Assembly: GCA_026419775.2 (NCBI GenBank)
Contig: JAOPGA020000421.1
Location: forward strand, 1-24,094
Length of the DNA: 24,094 nucleotides
Direction of reading: 5' to 3'
Source of the DNA: Acrasis kona
Lineage: Eukaryota; Heterolobosea; Eutetramitea; Acrasida; Acrasidae
Position numbers and translations under genes: made by a program. Shown here one piece after another: positions 1 through 9,465 of the stretch. The notes under the pieces are model-generated. The model searched no databases and was not told the origin of the DNA. It saw only the letters and a list, made by a program, of their open reading frames with translations. Position 1 is the first letter of the stretch. Each line of letters opens with the position of its first letter.

Positions 1-175
1 GATCATCACGCTCTTCGCACGTTATTATTTTTTGTCGGCCAAGTCGACGACAGAGACTAAAAAAGAGAGCGAATTTTTTACTCGTTCGGAATAAGATAAA
101 CTATTTGTTGAATTTCAACGCTAAAACAGTGAGTAAGTGAACAGACAGATGTATTAACTAGAAAATGATGTTAAT

Positions 176-181
176 TTTATT
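176..181 (-). promoter_or_regulatory. AATAAA poly(A) signal of the NHL gene
   Basis: TTTATT on the plus strand, i.e. AATAAA read in the gene's direction, 8 bases beyond the TAA stop. It implies a very short 3' UTR. Confidence 0.5.
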
Positions 182-189
182 GAAACCTC

Positions 190-2862
190 TTACAATAAAA
201 GAACTACGGCGACAACTGCGGCAATCCATACAGTAGCAGTGGTCTTTGCTGAGCTGCTTGTTGGAGTTGGGACTGGAGTGGTGGTTCTGGGGGTTGGAGA
301 TGGTGTGGGAGTTGAAGTTGGGGTTGGGGTGGCGGTAACATTTGAGGTTGCAGTTGGGGTTGCAGTTGGGGTAGCGGTAACATTGGTAGTTGGAGTTGGT
401 GTGGGGGTTGGGGTCAAGGTTACGTTTGATGTTGGGGTTGGGGTTGGTGTTGGGGTCATGGTAACGTTCAATGTTGGGGTTGGGGTTGGTGTGGGAGTTG
501 GAGTTGGAGTTGGTGTGGGGGTTGGTGTAGGGGTTGGTGTAGGTGTAGGAGTAGGTGTAGGAGTTGGTGTAGGGGTTGGAGTAGGTGTGGGAGTAGGTGT
601 AGGGGTTGGTGTTGGTGTTGGTGTAGGTGTTGGTGTTGGTGTAGGTGTAGGGGTTGGTGTAGGAGTAGGGGTTGGTGTGGGGGTTGGTGTTGGAGTGGGG
701 GTTGGTGTGGGGGTTGGAGTACGTGTTGGAGTTGGAGTAGGTGTAGGGGTTGGAGTAGGTGGAGAATCAAATTTTAATACACGTACCACGTTATTTCCGG
801 TGTCAGAAATATATAATACATTACGTGAACTATCCACTAACAGCCCATCAGGACTATTCAGAAGAGCGTTAGTAGGCAATGAGTAATCTCCAGAGTACCC
901 CGAGCTGGTACCCACTCCAGCTACAGTTGTTATTATTCCCGATGTAATATTCACAGCCCTTATAACATGATTAGATGTATCCGAAATATAAAGAATATTA
1001 GTCAAGTGGTTGTAGGACAATGCATTAGGATTATTAAGAGCAGCATTTACTGCCAAACCTCCATCTCCACTAAATCCTGGACTTCCACTACCAGCGATTG
1101 TCGTAATTATATTGTTCACCCTATTAATTTTACGTATCACGTTATTTCCATTGTCCGAAAAGTACACAGCATTGTTCACATTGTCAATTGTTATTCCAAT
1201 GGGATTTTGGAGTTGTGCGCTTAAAGCATCTCCGTTATCACCACTATATCCCGGTGATGATGTTCCGGCGGCAACATACAACATGTTAGTGGTGCAGTTA
1301 ACATACTGGACCACTTGACCTCCTTTCGAAGCAATATATAAGAGGTTATTAACCCTATCAAATGCCAAATGACCCAATTCATTGAGCAAACTAAGACTTG
1401 GAACGTTGTTTGAAGCCCAGCCAACAGTAAATTTATCATGTATACCAGCGAAGGATTTAATCTCATTGCTTGTGACGTTCATCACTTTGATGAGTCCATA
1501 AGCACTCATAGCAAAATAGATCATGTTATTAACAGGATCATGAGCAACTGAACTATAACCATCAACAGTCGACTGGTAATTACCAACCGCTGTTGTAATA
1601 AAGTTTGAAGAGCGATTAACAGACCTAACTACGTTATTAACGTAATCTGCAATGTATACTTGATTTGTGCTAGGATCAGGTACTGCGCAGAACGGAAAAT
1701 ATATTTCAGAAGAGGTCGCTAAAACATTATCAATGAAACCTGCGTTTCCTGTTCCTGCAAAATTCCTGGCTATACGAGTAGAGCAGTCCATGACTTGTAC
1801 AATGTTATTAGAATAATCAACAATATACAAGGAATCGGTTGAAGGGTCGTAGTTAGCTCCCAATATCAAGTTGTAACTATTACTGGTTGCAACTACGTTG
1901 TCATTAGGAACACCAGATGATGTAGGCGTTCCTAATACAGTAGTAATAACATTAGAAGTCAAATTTACTGCTCTGACGCAATAATTTGATCTATCTGCAA
2001 TATAAAAAAAATTACGCTTAGAATCATAACTAATAGTTGAAGGGAAGTTGAATTTGGCGTTTGATGCGGGTCCGCCATCGCCATCAAACCCACTGATACC
2101 AACTCCATAAATAGTTGTTACTATGTTAGTTGTCAAATCAATACCCCTAATAACATGATTACCGCGATCTGAAACGTATAAAATATTATTAAAGAGGAGA
2201 AGACCAGTAGGTCTACGAAACTGCGCACTAGAAGCAGGACCGTTGTCTCCTGAATAACCAGAAGTAGTACCTGCAAATGTAGTAATAATTCCTGAAGTGC
2301 GATTGATAACACGCACCACGTCATTTAGAATATCGCTGAAATAAACAAGGTTGTTTTTTGAATCAACGACTATGCTGAATACACCTTGGATTTTGGCTGA
2401 TACTGCCGGTCCACCATCACCACTATATCCACTATAAGGATGAATACCTGCGACACGTGTCACCATGTTGCTTGTTCTATTCAATACATGTATAGTAAAC
2501 ATGGTTCCAAAGTAAACCAAGTTTCGGGTAGGATCAACGCCTACGCTATATGGTTGAAACACGTAAGCGCTTAATGCAGGTCCGACTGTGGCTCCAACTA
2601 CTGTTGATACTAGATTGGTGTTTTTGTCTACAACACGCAGTAGATTGTTTCCAGTGTCTGAGTAGTAAAGTTTGTTACTATCTTTGTTAAATATCAACCC
2701 TTTAGGAGCGTTTGAGATTGCATTAGTTGAAAGGCCATTATCTCCTCCGTAGCCAAGCGTCGAAGAGTTTCCGACGAAGGGAAATATAAGGTCTGCACTA
2801 GCTACGTAGGACAATATCATCGTGAGCAGCACAAACCGTGTAAGGCCTATGCGTTGCATCAT
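190..2862 (-). CDS. NHL-repeat secreted/GPI-type surface protein with Pro-Thr stalk
   Basis: Single-exon 890-aa protein starting at tandem ATGs (MMQR). Residues 1-23 form a signal peptide. Residues about 30-690 hold roughly 12 NHL repeats of 45-60 aa, each with a pattern like [12 protein letters not shown], then a D-x-x-x-N-x-[LV]-Y-[FI]-[SA]-D strand, then ITT-[VI]-AG; twelve repeats would fold as two six-bladed beta-propellers. A stalk of alternating Pro-Thr follows (about 150 residues), interrupted near its end by four NVT N-glycosylation sequons. The protein ends in a small-residue site and a hydrophobic tail ([14 protein letters not shown]) like a GPI-attachment signal. Known of the family: NHL propellers bind proteins or glycans. 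Inferred: a mucin-like stalk presents the propellers at the cell surface. The ligand cannot be told from sequence. An AATAAA lies 8 bases past the stop. Confidence 0.9.
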   Translation of the reverse strand: MMQRIGLTRFVLLTMILSYVASADLIFPFVGNSSTLGYGGDNGLSTNAISNAPKGLIFNKDSNKLYYSDTGNNLLRVVDKNTNLVSTVVGATVGPALSAYVFQPYSVGVDPTRNLVYFGTMFTIHVLNRTSNMVTRVAGIHPYSGYSGDGGPAVSAKIQGVFSIVVDSKNNLVYFSDILNDVVRVINRTSGIITTFAGTTSGYSGDNGPASSAQFRRPTGLLLFNNILYVSDRGNHVIRGIDLTTNIVTTIYGVGISGFDGDGGPASNAKFNFPSTISYDSKRNFFYIADRSNYCVRAVNLTSNVITTVLGTPTSSGVPNDNVVATSNSYNLILGANYDPSTDSLYIVDYSNNIVQVMDCSTRIARNFAGTGNAGFIDNVLATSSEIYFPFCAVPDPSTNQVYIADYVNNVVRSVNRSSNFITTAVGNYQSTVDGYSSVAHDPVNNMIYFAMSAYGLIKVMNVTSNEIKSFAGIHDKFTVGWASNNVPSLSLLNELGHLAFDRVNNLLYIASKGGQVVQYVNCTTNMLYVAAGTSSPGYSGDNGDALSAQLQNPIGITIDNVNNAVYFSDNGNNVIRKINRVNNIITTIAGSGSPGFSGDGGLAVNAALNNPNALSYNHLTNILYISDTSNHVIRAVNITSGIITTVAGVGTSSGYSGDYSLPTNALLNSPDGLLVDSSRNVLYISDTGNNVVRVLKFDSPPTPTPTPTPTPTRTPTPTPTPTPTPTPTPTPTPTPTPTPTPTPTPTPTPTPTPTPTPTPTPTPTPTPTPTPTPTPTPTPTPTPTPTPTPTPTPTPTLNVTMTPTPTPTPTSNVTLTPTPTPTPTTNVTATPTATPTATSNVTATPTPTSTPTPSPTPRTTTPVPTPTSSSAKTTATVWIAAVVAVVLLL
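259..756. repeat. Hexamer-type coding microsatellite (Pro-Thr stalk)
   Basis: About 500 bp of GGNGTN-type hexamers on the plus strand (CCNACN on the coding strand), encoding alternating Pro and Thr. Third-position changes (GGTGTT, GGTGTA, GGGGTT, GGAGTT) show it is not a fresh slippage product. The plus strand is strongly G-rich, with many GGGG/GG runs that could form G-quadruplexes. The long plus-strand open frame made of Val-Gly is only the antisense shadow of this repeat. Confidence 0.9.
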
Positions 2863-3244
2863 TTACTACAGCAAAGTTTCTTTTGTTCGTTGGCTGAGAG
2901 AATGTTCTTTTGGAATATTGTTTCGAGAGGAAAGGAAACGGATAATAAGAAATGAGGAGGCGTTTGAGCATATTTGTACCACATTGATTAATTTTAGAAA
3001 TGGGGCCCTCATAAACCTATTTTATATTTATAGTACGAGAGGGCATATATACCGTGGCTCTGTAAGTGAACGAGTCGTGCAAACTTTTCATCATTCATGG
3101 ATATATGATTGCATTCACCTTCGCATTTAAAAGAATAAAAATCTAATAAGGACGTAGACATGTTTATTATGCGTTCAATCACACAAACTCTTTTAAAGTA
3201 CACCGCTGACAACATCTCTTCAAACAATCACAATAAAGATTCAA
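2863..3244. other. Intergenic, no gene seen
   Basis: Lies between the 5' end of the NHL gene and the 3' end of the K+ channel gene (both minus strand). Open frames here lack convincing ATG starts or protein-like composition. It must hold the NHL gene's promoter and the channel's 3' end. A minus-strand AATAAA (TTTATT at about 3163) is the nearest poly(A) hexamer for the channel. Confidence 0.5.
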
Positions 3245-4431
3245 TCATAATTTTGACGTCCCATAACCAATTAAATGTTCTTTTTCGTCTCTTTGGTGGT
3301 GCTTATTGTTCGTGAAGTGCTCTATATTGACGAAAAATGATCTCCATCCATGCTGGCCAAATTCCACACAAGCCCTTCCAATCAACCCGAAAAGTATGGC
3401 AAGCATTCCGAATCCCAATACCGCATAAACGGAGGCCAGACCCTTTCCGAGTTGTGTGACGGGAGTTACATCTCCGTACCCAATGGTTGTCAGCGTTACA
3501 AAACAAAACCATTCAGAAGTGAAGTAATCCCATCCCTCAACATTCATCATGACGGCAGCGCCGACAAAAATATAAATCCAGACACCAACAAAAACAAAAA
3601 CAATGTGCATAGCGTGACTAGAAAAAAAGAAGAAGATTCTCTTTTCGAGAGGGTTCAAAATCATTAACAAATCTCCTCTAACTTTAATGTTTGTGGGAAC
3701 ATGATGATAATTGTCACCACGAAACCAATTAAAGAGCGACGAAGTAAATTTCTTCGCTTGGATGGCCATGAACAAGCTTACGAGGCGAGCGTACTTGAAC
3801 ACCAGGTTGGTCATCATTGCAATTAACGTACCAACCAACGAGAGACCTATCATGGACACAAATTGTAGATAAATTCTACCTTGTACGGTTAGAGGTATTC
3901 TGTCGCCATATCCTATTGTAGTTTGTGTAACAACCATATAATATATAGAACTACCATATGTCCACTGTTTTTGATGTTCTTTAATTGCCGATGGAGAGGT
4001 AATATTTCGCCGTGTTACCTCTTCAACATTCGGCGTCATTTTTGATTCAATCATCCAGATTGGAACCGCAGTAAGGCAAAAAAAAGCTAATACTACGAAT
4101 AATATTATTAGGATACTTGGTGTGTATGAGCACATCATTCTTATTGTGGGTAACCTCACATCTCTCTTGTCTAATGAATAAGACAAAGATCATATTTGCT
4201 TTGTTTGTTACCTCTGTTGTTATTGTATCTGTTTATAACGACAGTTACAGAAGCATCGCATACTAGCAAACGCTCATCCTCAGAAACTTCCTTCCAATCT
4301 GGAACAATTGTACTGAAGGCTATATTGGCCGGCGATACCATATAGTTGGATTTAAATTTTTTCTGGTCGTGTGAGCACTGGCAGAAATGACAAAAATGGG
4401 CCATGTTATGTGAAGAAGAGGTGTGTGTCAT
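3245..4431 (-). CDS. Two-pore-domain (K2P/TPK-type) potassium channel
   Basis: Membrane K+ channel with the order TM1-P1-TM2-TM3-P2-TM4. Two selectivity filters are present: TIGYGD (residues about 158-163, followed by RIPLT) and TIGYGD (about 302-307, followed by VTPVT). TM1 is around residues 91-113. The main open frame has no usable start (it begins at TTG), but an upstream exon fits: exon 1 is 4431-4212 (ATG start), a GT-AG intron of 41 bases is at 4211-4171, and exon 2 is 4170-3245. Joining keeps the frame (…NNNR-DKRDVR…), giving 381 aa. The 73-residue N-terminal extension is cytosolic, with a Cys/His-rich patch (FCHFCQCSH). There are no EF hands as in plant TPK channels, and the C-terminal tail is short (about 40 aa). 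It is divergent from the phosphatase gene at 4733. An alternative start inside exon 2 (MMCSY) would give a shorter channel with all pores intact. Confidence 0.87.
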
Positions 4432-4732
4432 TTTGTAATGGATAGGGGAATTATTTAAACCTTAAAAATAAAATTAGCACTTTTTCTGTAGTGATTAAAA
4501 TAAATGGGTACAATGTCATTAGTACTGATTGATTGTCAAATCTCTAACTCTCCACAACAGATGGAATCATTGAAAAGCAAATTTTAACAATATTGTTTAT
4601 CAATTTGTGGAGCAATAAAATGGCCATCCTGGAGTTTGCCTCCTCTTGCCACGTCTCCTTATAACATTTATTATTTGGACAGATAACACCGTCAGCTATT
4701 TTTATATCCTTGTAAAGTTTCAACCAAATAAC
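4432..4732. other. Divergent promoter region
   Basis: Roughly 300 AT-rich bases between the start codons of the K2P channel (minus) and the phosphatase gene (plus). It must carry both promoters. No motif can be named with confidence. Confidence 0.4.
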
Positions 4733-7597
4733 ATGTACACCGATCCAAACTATCGGGATGGTCGTGACAATCTACCGCCTGTACCGTTTATACCAAACAA
4801 CGGCTATCCACAGAATCGAGTCTTACCACCTGTACCGGTCACTGCATTCTACCAAACATCAAACTCGATTAATTTATCGCCGGTGACCTACAACCAATTA
4901 CCGCCAGTACCCATTACACAACTACCCCCAACACCAAATATAGATAATTTTAGATCCGATGTAAATAATCAACAAACAGATGTGTCATCCAACCTTTCAC
5001 GGTTAGGAAAGAAGGGGTTTTCATTGGCGAAAGTAGCCGCTACTTCAGTATTATCGAACGTCACACACAGAGTATCAAAATCAATTTCCAATTTCGAGTT
5101 TACGAACAAAGAGAAATCAAAATCGTCACCAAGAGAATTACCTTTACCAACCTCTCACATCCTATACAACCCCCACGCACCTCAATCATCCGTCAACGAA
5201 CGCAAAGAGTCCATTCATTACCTAAAAGACATTCACAACAAAGTAAACGAACTGAAAACTACGTTCAACCCAAGACCCGTCGATGAGTATAACGCTATAC
5301 TTGATTACGAAAGCGATCTGTTCCTTCTCAAGGTAATCAGAGATCCACATTATTACAACGAAGCAAGGAAACAAGATTTGATGAATTATGGAGGATTACT
5401 TTTCAGGATCGCCAAAAGACTCTTAAAAGAAAGCATGTTGGAAATTGAACGAATCGAAGTGAACGAAGCACAAAAGAACTTTCTAAGACAATTCCAAGAC
5501 AGCACCTCTCAACATCAGGTCACAACCGACTTGCAATCATCTTTCGACACTTTTAAAAAACTAGTACTTTGCACCACTCCATCAAAGTACACCATTGGTC
5601 ATCAGCGGTTAAATTCCACATTAGGAGATGAGGATGTGAAAAAGAGCAAAGATATTGTTGGATCCTTTAAACGTCATTTGTTGACCATTGTGATGCGCTT
5701 TCAAGAACATGTGGCCTTGAGGTCGGCCGAAGCTTATGAACCATTGCCGGAGGAACTACGTTATATTAAAGAACCAAAAGACTGTTATGACATTCGTATG
5801 CGTCAATTAGAAAAAATGTGTGCGTTGTGTGTATTCTTCAAATTTAATAGTTTACATGATTTACATTCTTCTGGTTTCAATCTTGCTTCTGCTTATGAAT
5901 TGTCTTGTCAAAATAGAAAAGTTACCATTCAAGAATTAATGTTTGTTGATTATAATAGCAGCATCAATTCCAACCTCTGGCAGAGGAGTACCTCCTTGTC
6001 TGTTCAAATTCCTATCAACTCTCATTTCGATAAGGTTTTGTTTGGTACGAATGTTTATTGTTGTAGAAGTACAAAGGATAGAGGGAGGCCGGGTCTTGTG
6101 AATCCTTACAAAAGTTCTTATATTAAAAATAATAAAGTAGTTTGGGAGAGCATTCGTTCTGGTTCTATTCCAATGATTAAAATAAATGATGTTTATCAAC
6201 GAACTAATGGCAATGAAGCAAACGCAAGAGAATTATTGACCGTATTGGCGGTTAATCATTGCAAAAGATTCACGCGTGCGGAACTCATGTCCATGTCTTC
6301 GTTGAATGTTCCTTTCACGTCCTTGTGCCTGCTTACTCCATTCTTCTTGAGCGGAAAGGAAGATCTGCAAACTATAGAACATCATCAGGCGATTCTCGCT
6401 GTAATTGAGAGAGGTGATGTTTCTTCTGTTACTTGCTGTTTGACCGATGATGGTCTACCCATCACCGTCAATGTTACTTTTCAAGAGGCTTGTTTATTAA
6501 ATATTGGTGTGAACGTTGTGATGAGGACTTTGCTTGCTGGTTCTGGTCTACAAAGAGCCATCAATTGCAGACGTTACGGAATGAGGACGTTTCAGAACAA
6601 AGTTCAGAATCATTTATTAAAAATAAATAATCAGAAGAGGGAGGCACGTGTTCAAGTGGTCAATCTTCTTTGTCAACTCTTACATAATCCTACTGTTGCT
6701 AGTCTCATACAACATATTGAATCATGCCAACTGTCATTAGATCAAAATAACAATAGATCTTCCTACAATAGACAATCCACAGCTTCATACTTTTTAAACA
6801 AAGAAGCAGAGCTTGAGCGTGCGATAAGAGTTAATTGGTGCTATGTAGACAACAGCACTAATATTGAACTCACTTATGCAAAAGAAATTAAAGCAATATC
6901 AAATGAGATCCATGAATACTGTGATAGAGTCTATAGAACGGAAACAGTAGAATGGTGTAGTATTTACGAGGCTCTCATACAAGTTGAATCCTCTCTTGTG
7001 AATTTGATTTCATCTTCCAACATACCCAACTCTCAACTGTTGTCAGAATATTGTAGTATGGTCCAAAATGAAAAAGACGTCTTCTTTTTGTACGCCGACA
7101 TGTTGCAAATGTATTATGATGGAGTACATGAGAAATTTAGTCAAGGACTTGTAATAAATGATACAGCCAATGATGTGTACTCCTTACCGGTTCGTATATC
7201 TATGCTGTCGTTCTTAATGTCTGAGCAAAGTCACTTTAACTGCAAGAGCGGCAAAGATCGCACTGGAGAACTCCAGGATCAGTGTCAAGAGTTTGCTGAA
7301 ATCCGAGAACACACAAAAGATTTTCCAAGATATTCTCAAGAGCAGATGGGATATGATGATCACAATCGTCATATTCATACCATGATTGCAATGAACGGAG
7401 GAAGTCTGGAAATCATCAAACAAAATTTGGGTATCATTGGATCAAAATTAGACACTTGTATAAGTGGAAGGTTTTTACCTGGCTTTTATAAAAAGTACAA
7501 GGGTTTGTCGAGCTTGGACACAACAGGCATCAGTGGCGGTCATGAATGGAAAAACTATGAGGAGTTTGCGAATAGTATGAACACAATAAAAACATGA
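4733..7597 (+). CDS. SopB/IpgD-type phosphoinositide phosphatase, Pro-rich N terminus
   Basis: Intronless, 954 aa from the ATG at 4733 (the frame is open further upstream, but only from a TTG). Residues 1-75 are Pro-rich, with repeated LPPVP/LPPTP motifs that could bind SH3-type partners. A long, mostly helical central part follows, of no recognised family. The C-terminal part matches the SopB/IpgD family in three places: a GVN-containing segment after a TFQEA strand; the CX5R catalytic loop NCKSGKDRTG (Cys837, Arg843); and NGGSLEIIKQN-x-G-x2-G-x-K (from about 888), then KGLSSL near the end. The same loop in animal INPP4 reads CKSAKDRT, so the Gly form and the LEI-KQN motif favour the bacterial-effector family. 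Known: SopB/IpgD remove phosphate from phosphoinositides or inositol phosphates. Inferred: a membrane-lipid signalling or trafficking enzyme. Its stop is 34 bases from that of the convergent gene at 7632. Confidence 0.82.
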   Translation: MYTDPNYRDGRDNLPPVPFIPNNGYPQNRVLPPVPVTAFYQTSNSINLSPVTYNQLPPVPITQLPPTPNIDNFRSDVNNQQTDVSSNLSRLGKKGFSLAKVAATSVLSNVTHRVSKSISNFEFTNKEKSKSSPRELPLPTSHILYNPHAPQSSVNERKESIHYLKDIHNKVNELKTTFNPRPVDEYNAILDYESDLFLLKVIRDPHYYNEARKQDLMNYGGLLFRIAKRLLKESMLEIERIEVNEAQKNFLRQFQDSTSQHQVTTDLQSSFDTFKKLVLCTTPSKYTIGHQRLNSTLGDEDVKKSKDIVGSFKRHLLTIVMRFQEHVALRSAEAYEPLPEELRYIKEPKDCYDIRMRQLEKMCALCVFFKFNSLHDLHSSGFNLASAYELSCQNRKVTIQELMFVDYNSSINSNLWQRSTSLSVQIPINSHFDKVLFGTNVYCCRSTKDRGRPGLVNPYKSSYIKNNKVVWESIRSGSIPMIKINDVYQRTNGNEANARELLTVLAVNHCKRFTRAELMSMSSLNVPFTSLCLLTPFFLSGKEDLQTIEHHQAILAVIERGDVSSVTCCLTDDGLPITVNVTFQEACLLNIGVNVVMRTLLAGSGLQRAINCRRYGMRTFQNKVQNHLLKINNQKREARVQVVNLLCQLLHNPTVASLIQHIESCQLSLDQNNNRSSYNRQSTASYFLNKEAELERAIRVNWCYVDNSTNIELTYAKEIKAISNEIHEYCDRVYRTETVEWCSIYEALIQVESSLVNLISSSNIPNSQLLSEYCSMVQNEKDVFFLYADMLQMYYDGVHEKFSQGLVINDTANDVYSLPVRISMLSFLMSEQSHFNCKSGKDRTGELQDQCQEFAEIREHTKDFPRYSQEQMGYDDHNRHIHTMIAMNGGSLEIIKQNLGIIGSKLDTCISGRFLPGFYKKYKGLSSLDTTGISGGHEWKNYEEFANSMNTIKT

Positions 7598-7630
7598 TAA
7601 AAGTGTGTTTACCGGTGGTAGTTTGATGAT

Positions 7631-7636
7631 TTTATT
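7631..7636 (-). promoter_or_regulatory. AATAAA overlapping the stop codon
   Basis: Coding-strand reading GAA-TAA-A: the stop codon TAA lies within the AATAAA hexamer, so the 3' UTR is expected to be only some 10-25 bases, reaching towards the convergent phosphatase gene. Confidence 0.45.
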
Positions 7637-7886
7637 CTTCAAAGTCAGATTCAACATCTACATCCTGATCATAACTTTCTTCTAAACTCCTACAGTAAAG
7701 TCTTCTATAGCAATCACATATCGCCATGGCTTTGTGTAGCTCTTCTTGCAAGTATCTTATTTTTCCTTCGTTATACGTTTTCTTCTTTTCATTCAAAAGA
7801 GCTGATAAGCTCTCCACATGCTGTAGATATTGTATGTGTAATTGCCAAAACTCTCGCCATTCTGGTGTAATCACATCTCCCTTCAT
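7632..7886 (-). CDS. Small coiled-coil protein, unknown function
   Basis: 84 aa from the first ATG (MKGDVITPEW). The frame extends 17 codons further up to a TTG, so an upstream exon or a longer form is possible but was not found. The body (EWREFWQLHIQYLQHVES…LLNEKK…) reads as an amphipathic helix or coiled coil, with an acidic C terminus (DQDVDVESDFEE). No family recognised. The stop TAA sits inside an AATAAA hexamer. Convergent with the phosphatase gene. Confidence 0.55.
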   Translation of the reverse strand: MKGDVITPEWREFWQLHIQYLQHVESLSALLNEKKKTYNEGKIRYLQEELHKAMAICDCYRRLYCRSLEESYDQDVDVESDFEE

Positions 7887-8944
7887 TGCTTTGTTTTTTG
7901 TGCTAGCCTGATAAAATAAGGCATCATGTGATGTCAAACTATTTGTAACAACTAAAATTAAAAACTTTGCAATGGGTCAAGGGACACAGCGGCATCAAAG
8001 ACAACGAAAAAGCAGATAGAATATGTAACCTAGCTGAATTATACGTAATACCCCTAGAACCAAATGTTTGCAAGTGAATTGATTCAAGAAAGGACCCAAT
8101 TGAATCATACGTACTACATTCTACAAAATTCCAGTCGCTCACAATGGAACATTCACAAAAAGCACATTCCTCAACAGTCTATAATTGCGAAGTTTGTTAT
8201 GCATTTGAGAAGATAACAGGGAGTGAGGTAAAAGATGAATACGAGGTTGGGTGATGAACAATTGTAATCAGTGTTAGATACAAGCTGCAGGTCACATCCA
8301 AGTCTAATTGTAATTGGACTACGAATCCATATCAATAAAACAAATTTTTGGAAGCAGTTATTTTATCCTACAATACAGTTTCATATAAAAGATTTGATCT
8401 ACAACACTTTTCATCAGCACAGTTGTTAGAATTGAATTTTTATGATTTGAGTACATTCTCCTCTTTTTCCCAATGTTACCAAAGACGTGTTTTCCGGTGG
8501 CTTCCCTTCTTAGGCTTAAATTTGACATCTCTTAGTAACGTAACGCATTGTCGATACAAAATCAATCGAAAGTTGTCATGCTATCATGGCAGTGTTGATT
8601 TATAGCTTTTAAATTGTTAGATACCAATACCCTTGACGCTTCCTAAGAGATAGCATGTAGGAACAGGCATCAAAAACTGTCTTCTCAATGCAAACACCAA
8701 TGTTCTGTGTTAGTTAATAAAAAAGCGACATTATCATTTAAATTATCAAACATTTTATCAAGTACAGCTAATGGACATTTTATTTACATAACATTGGTGA
8801 GATTATTGTTTGAGCTCTAACCGAAACCTCTATTTTGCTTTTACTGAAATTAGTTAGTAGCCGAAACAAAAAAATATGGTACCTAAACTAAAAAATTGCA
8901 TTGGTGGTTCCTTTGATATCGATATAGACCTCGACATAGACCAT
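7887..8944. other. Mostly gene-free, AT-rich stretch
   Basis: About 1 kb with no convincing long frame. Frames at 7939-8142 (minus, GTG start) and 8348-8605 (plus, TTG start) do not read like proteins. A tiny candidate gene at 8144-8338 is listed separately. The rest shows nothing I can name. Confidence 0.4.
8144..8338 (+). CDS. Candidate tiny spliced gene (Cys-containing)
   Basis: The ATG at 8144 opens a 28-codon stretch (…YNCEVCYAFEKITGSE) with a CxxC pair, followed directly by a GTAAAA donor. Unspliced it ends after 36 aa. Splicing 8228-8290 (GT…CTGCAG, 63 bases) continues in frame to a stop at 8336-8338 that sits inside AATAAA, as in three other places in this window, giving 43 aa. No family recognised. 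The intron is longer than the others here, so this is a tentative model. Confidence 0.25.
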
Positions 8945-9379
8945 CTAGTAAACCGTATCGCCTTCGTTGTCCATGCTGAGAATGCCATCATTCTCATATT
9001 CAATAATCTCAACATAGCCTTCATGATTGTTTTTTGTTCTGTTTTGCCTCCTCTGATTTCCTTGTTCTTTTTTATTGTTCTAAATTGATAGGACCGGACG
9101 GTGCGGCGAACACCTCCGTCATCTTTACAAAACCTGATTCTTCATCTTTGTCAAAATAGAACTTAAAATAGATTTTGAACAACCATGAAAGGATTTTTTG
9201 TTTTGGATTCTTCTGGTGTGTTGCACATTTATTATAAACATTCATATCTGTTTTGTTTATTCTGTTATCGAGTTTTCGTCTCATAACATGAGATCTTAAC
9301 TAATAAAAACCTCAAATTCAACATCCAGTGTTACACCCCCTGCAAATTCATAGACGTTGTACTCATCGGCAGAGGACAT
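8945..9379 (-). CDS. Small multi-exon gene, unknown function
   Basis: Three protein-like blocks on the minus strand, each flanked by splice-type sequence. Block 1 starts at the ATG at 9379: MSSADEYNVYEFAGG, then VTLDVEFEVFI. Block 2 (around 9185-9129) reads IYFKFYFDKDEESGF and meets a GTAAAG donor. Block 3 is 9079-8945, after an acceptor CAATTTAG: a basic/Asn-rich start, then GYVEIIEYENDGILSMDNEG and DTVY before TAG. Blocks 2 and 3 join in frame across a 49-base intron (9128-9080); a 34-base intron with a GTGTTC donor also keeps frame. The block 1-2 junction is unresolved (several GT/AG pairs in an approximately 100-base gap). The product would be about 100 aa, beta-strand rich with an acidic end. 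It is divergent from the acyl-CoA-binding protein gene, 86 bases apart. I do not recognise the family. Confidence 0.5.
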
Positions 9380-9465
9380 GATTTATTTTAAAGTTGGTGA
9401 GTAACAAAATCAGCAATCAATCAAAACAGCGATAATCAAAATCTTGTCAACCACAACACAAAAAT

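Noticed and set aside
300-760. Telomere-like GGGGTT repeats
   Set aside because: Mixed hexamer period with third-base changes that keep Pro-Thr coding on the other strand; it lies inside a gene, not at an end.
239-886. Long plus-strand frame of Val-Gly repeats
   Set aside because: Antisense shadow of the Pro-Thr microsatellite of the NHL gene; the minus frame has signal peptide, domains and proper end.
3009-3227. 72-codon minus frame downstream of the K2P channel
   Set aside because: TTG start, no motif, and the channel already has a good C terminus; probably chance.
7939-8142. 67-codon minus-strand frame upstream of the small coiled-coil gene, possibly its 5' exon
   Set aside because: GTG start and no donor/acceptor pair that joins it in frame to the 84-aa protein.
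8348-8605. 85-codon plus-strand frame
   Set aside because: Starts at TTG, composition not protein-like, no motif, no poly(A) hexamer nearby.
8876-9088. 70-codon plus frame with DIDIDLDID
   Set aside because: Antisense to the last exons of the split minus-strand gene, whose reading is more protein-like.
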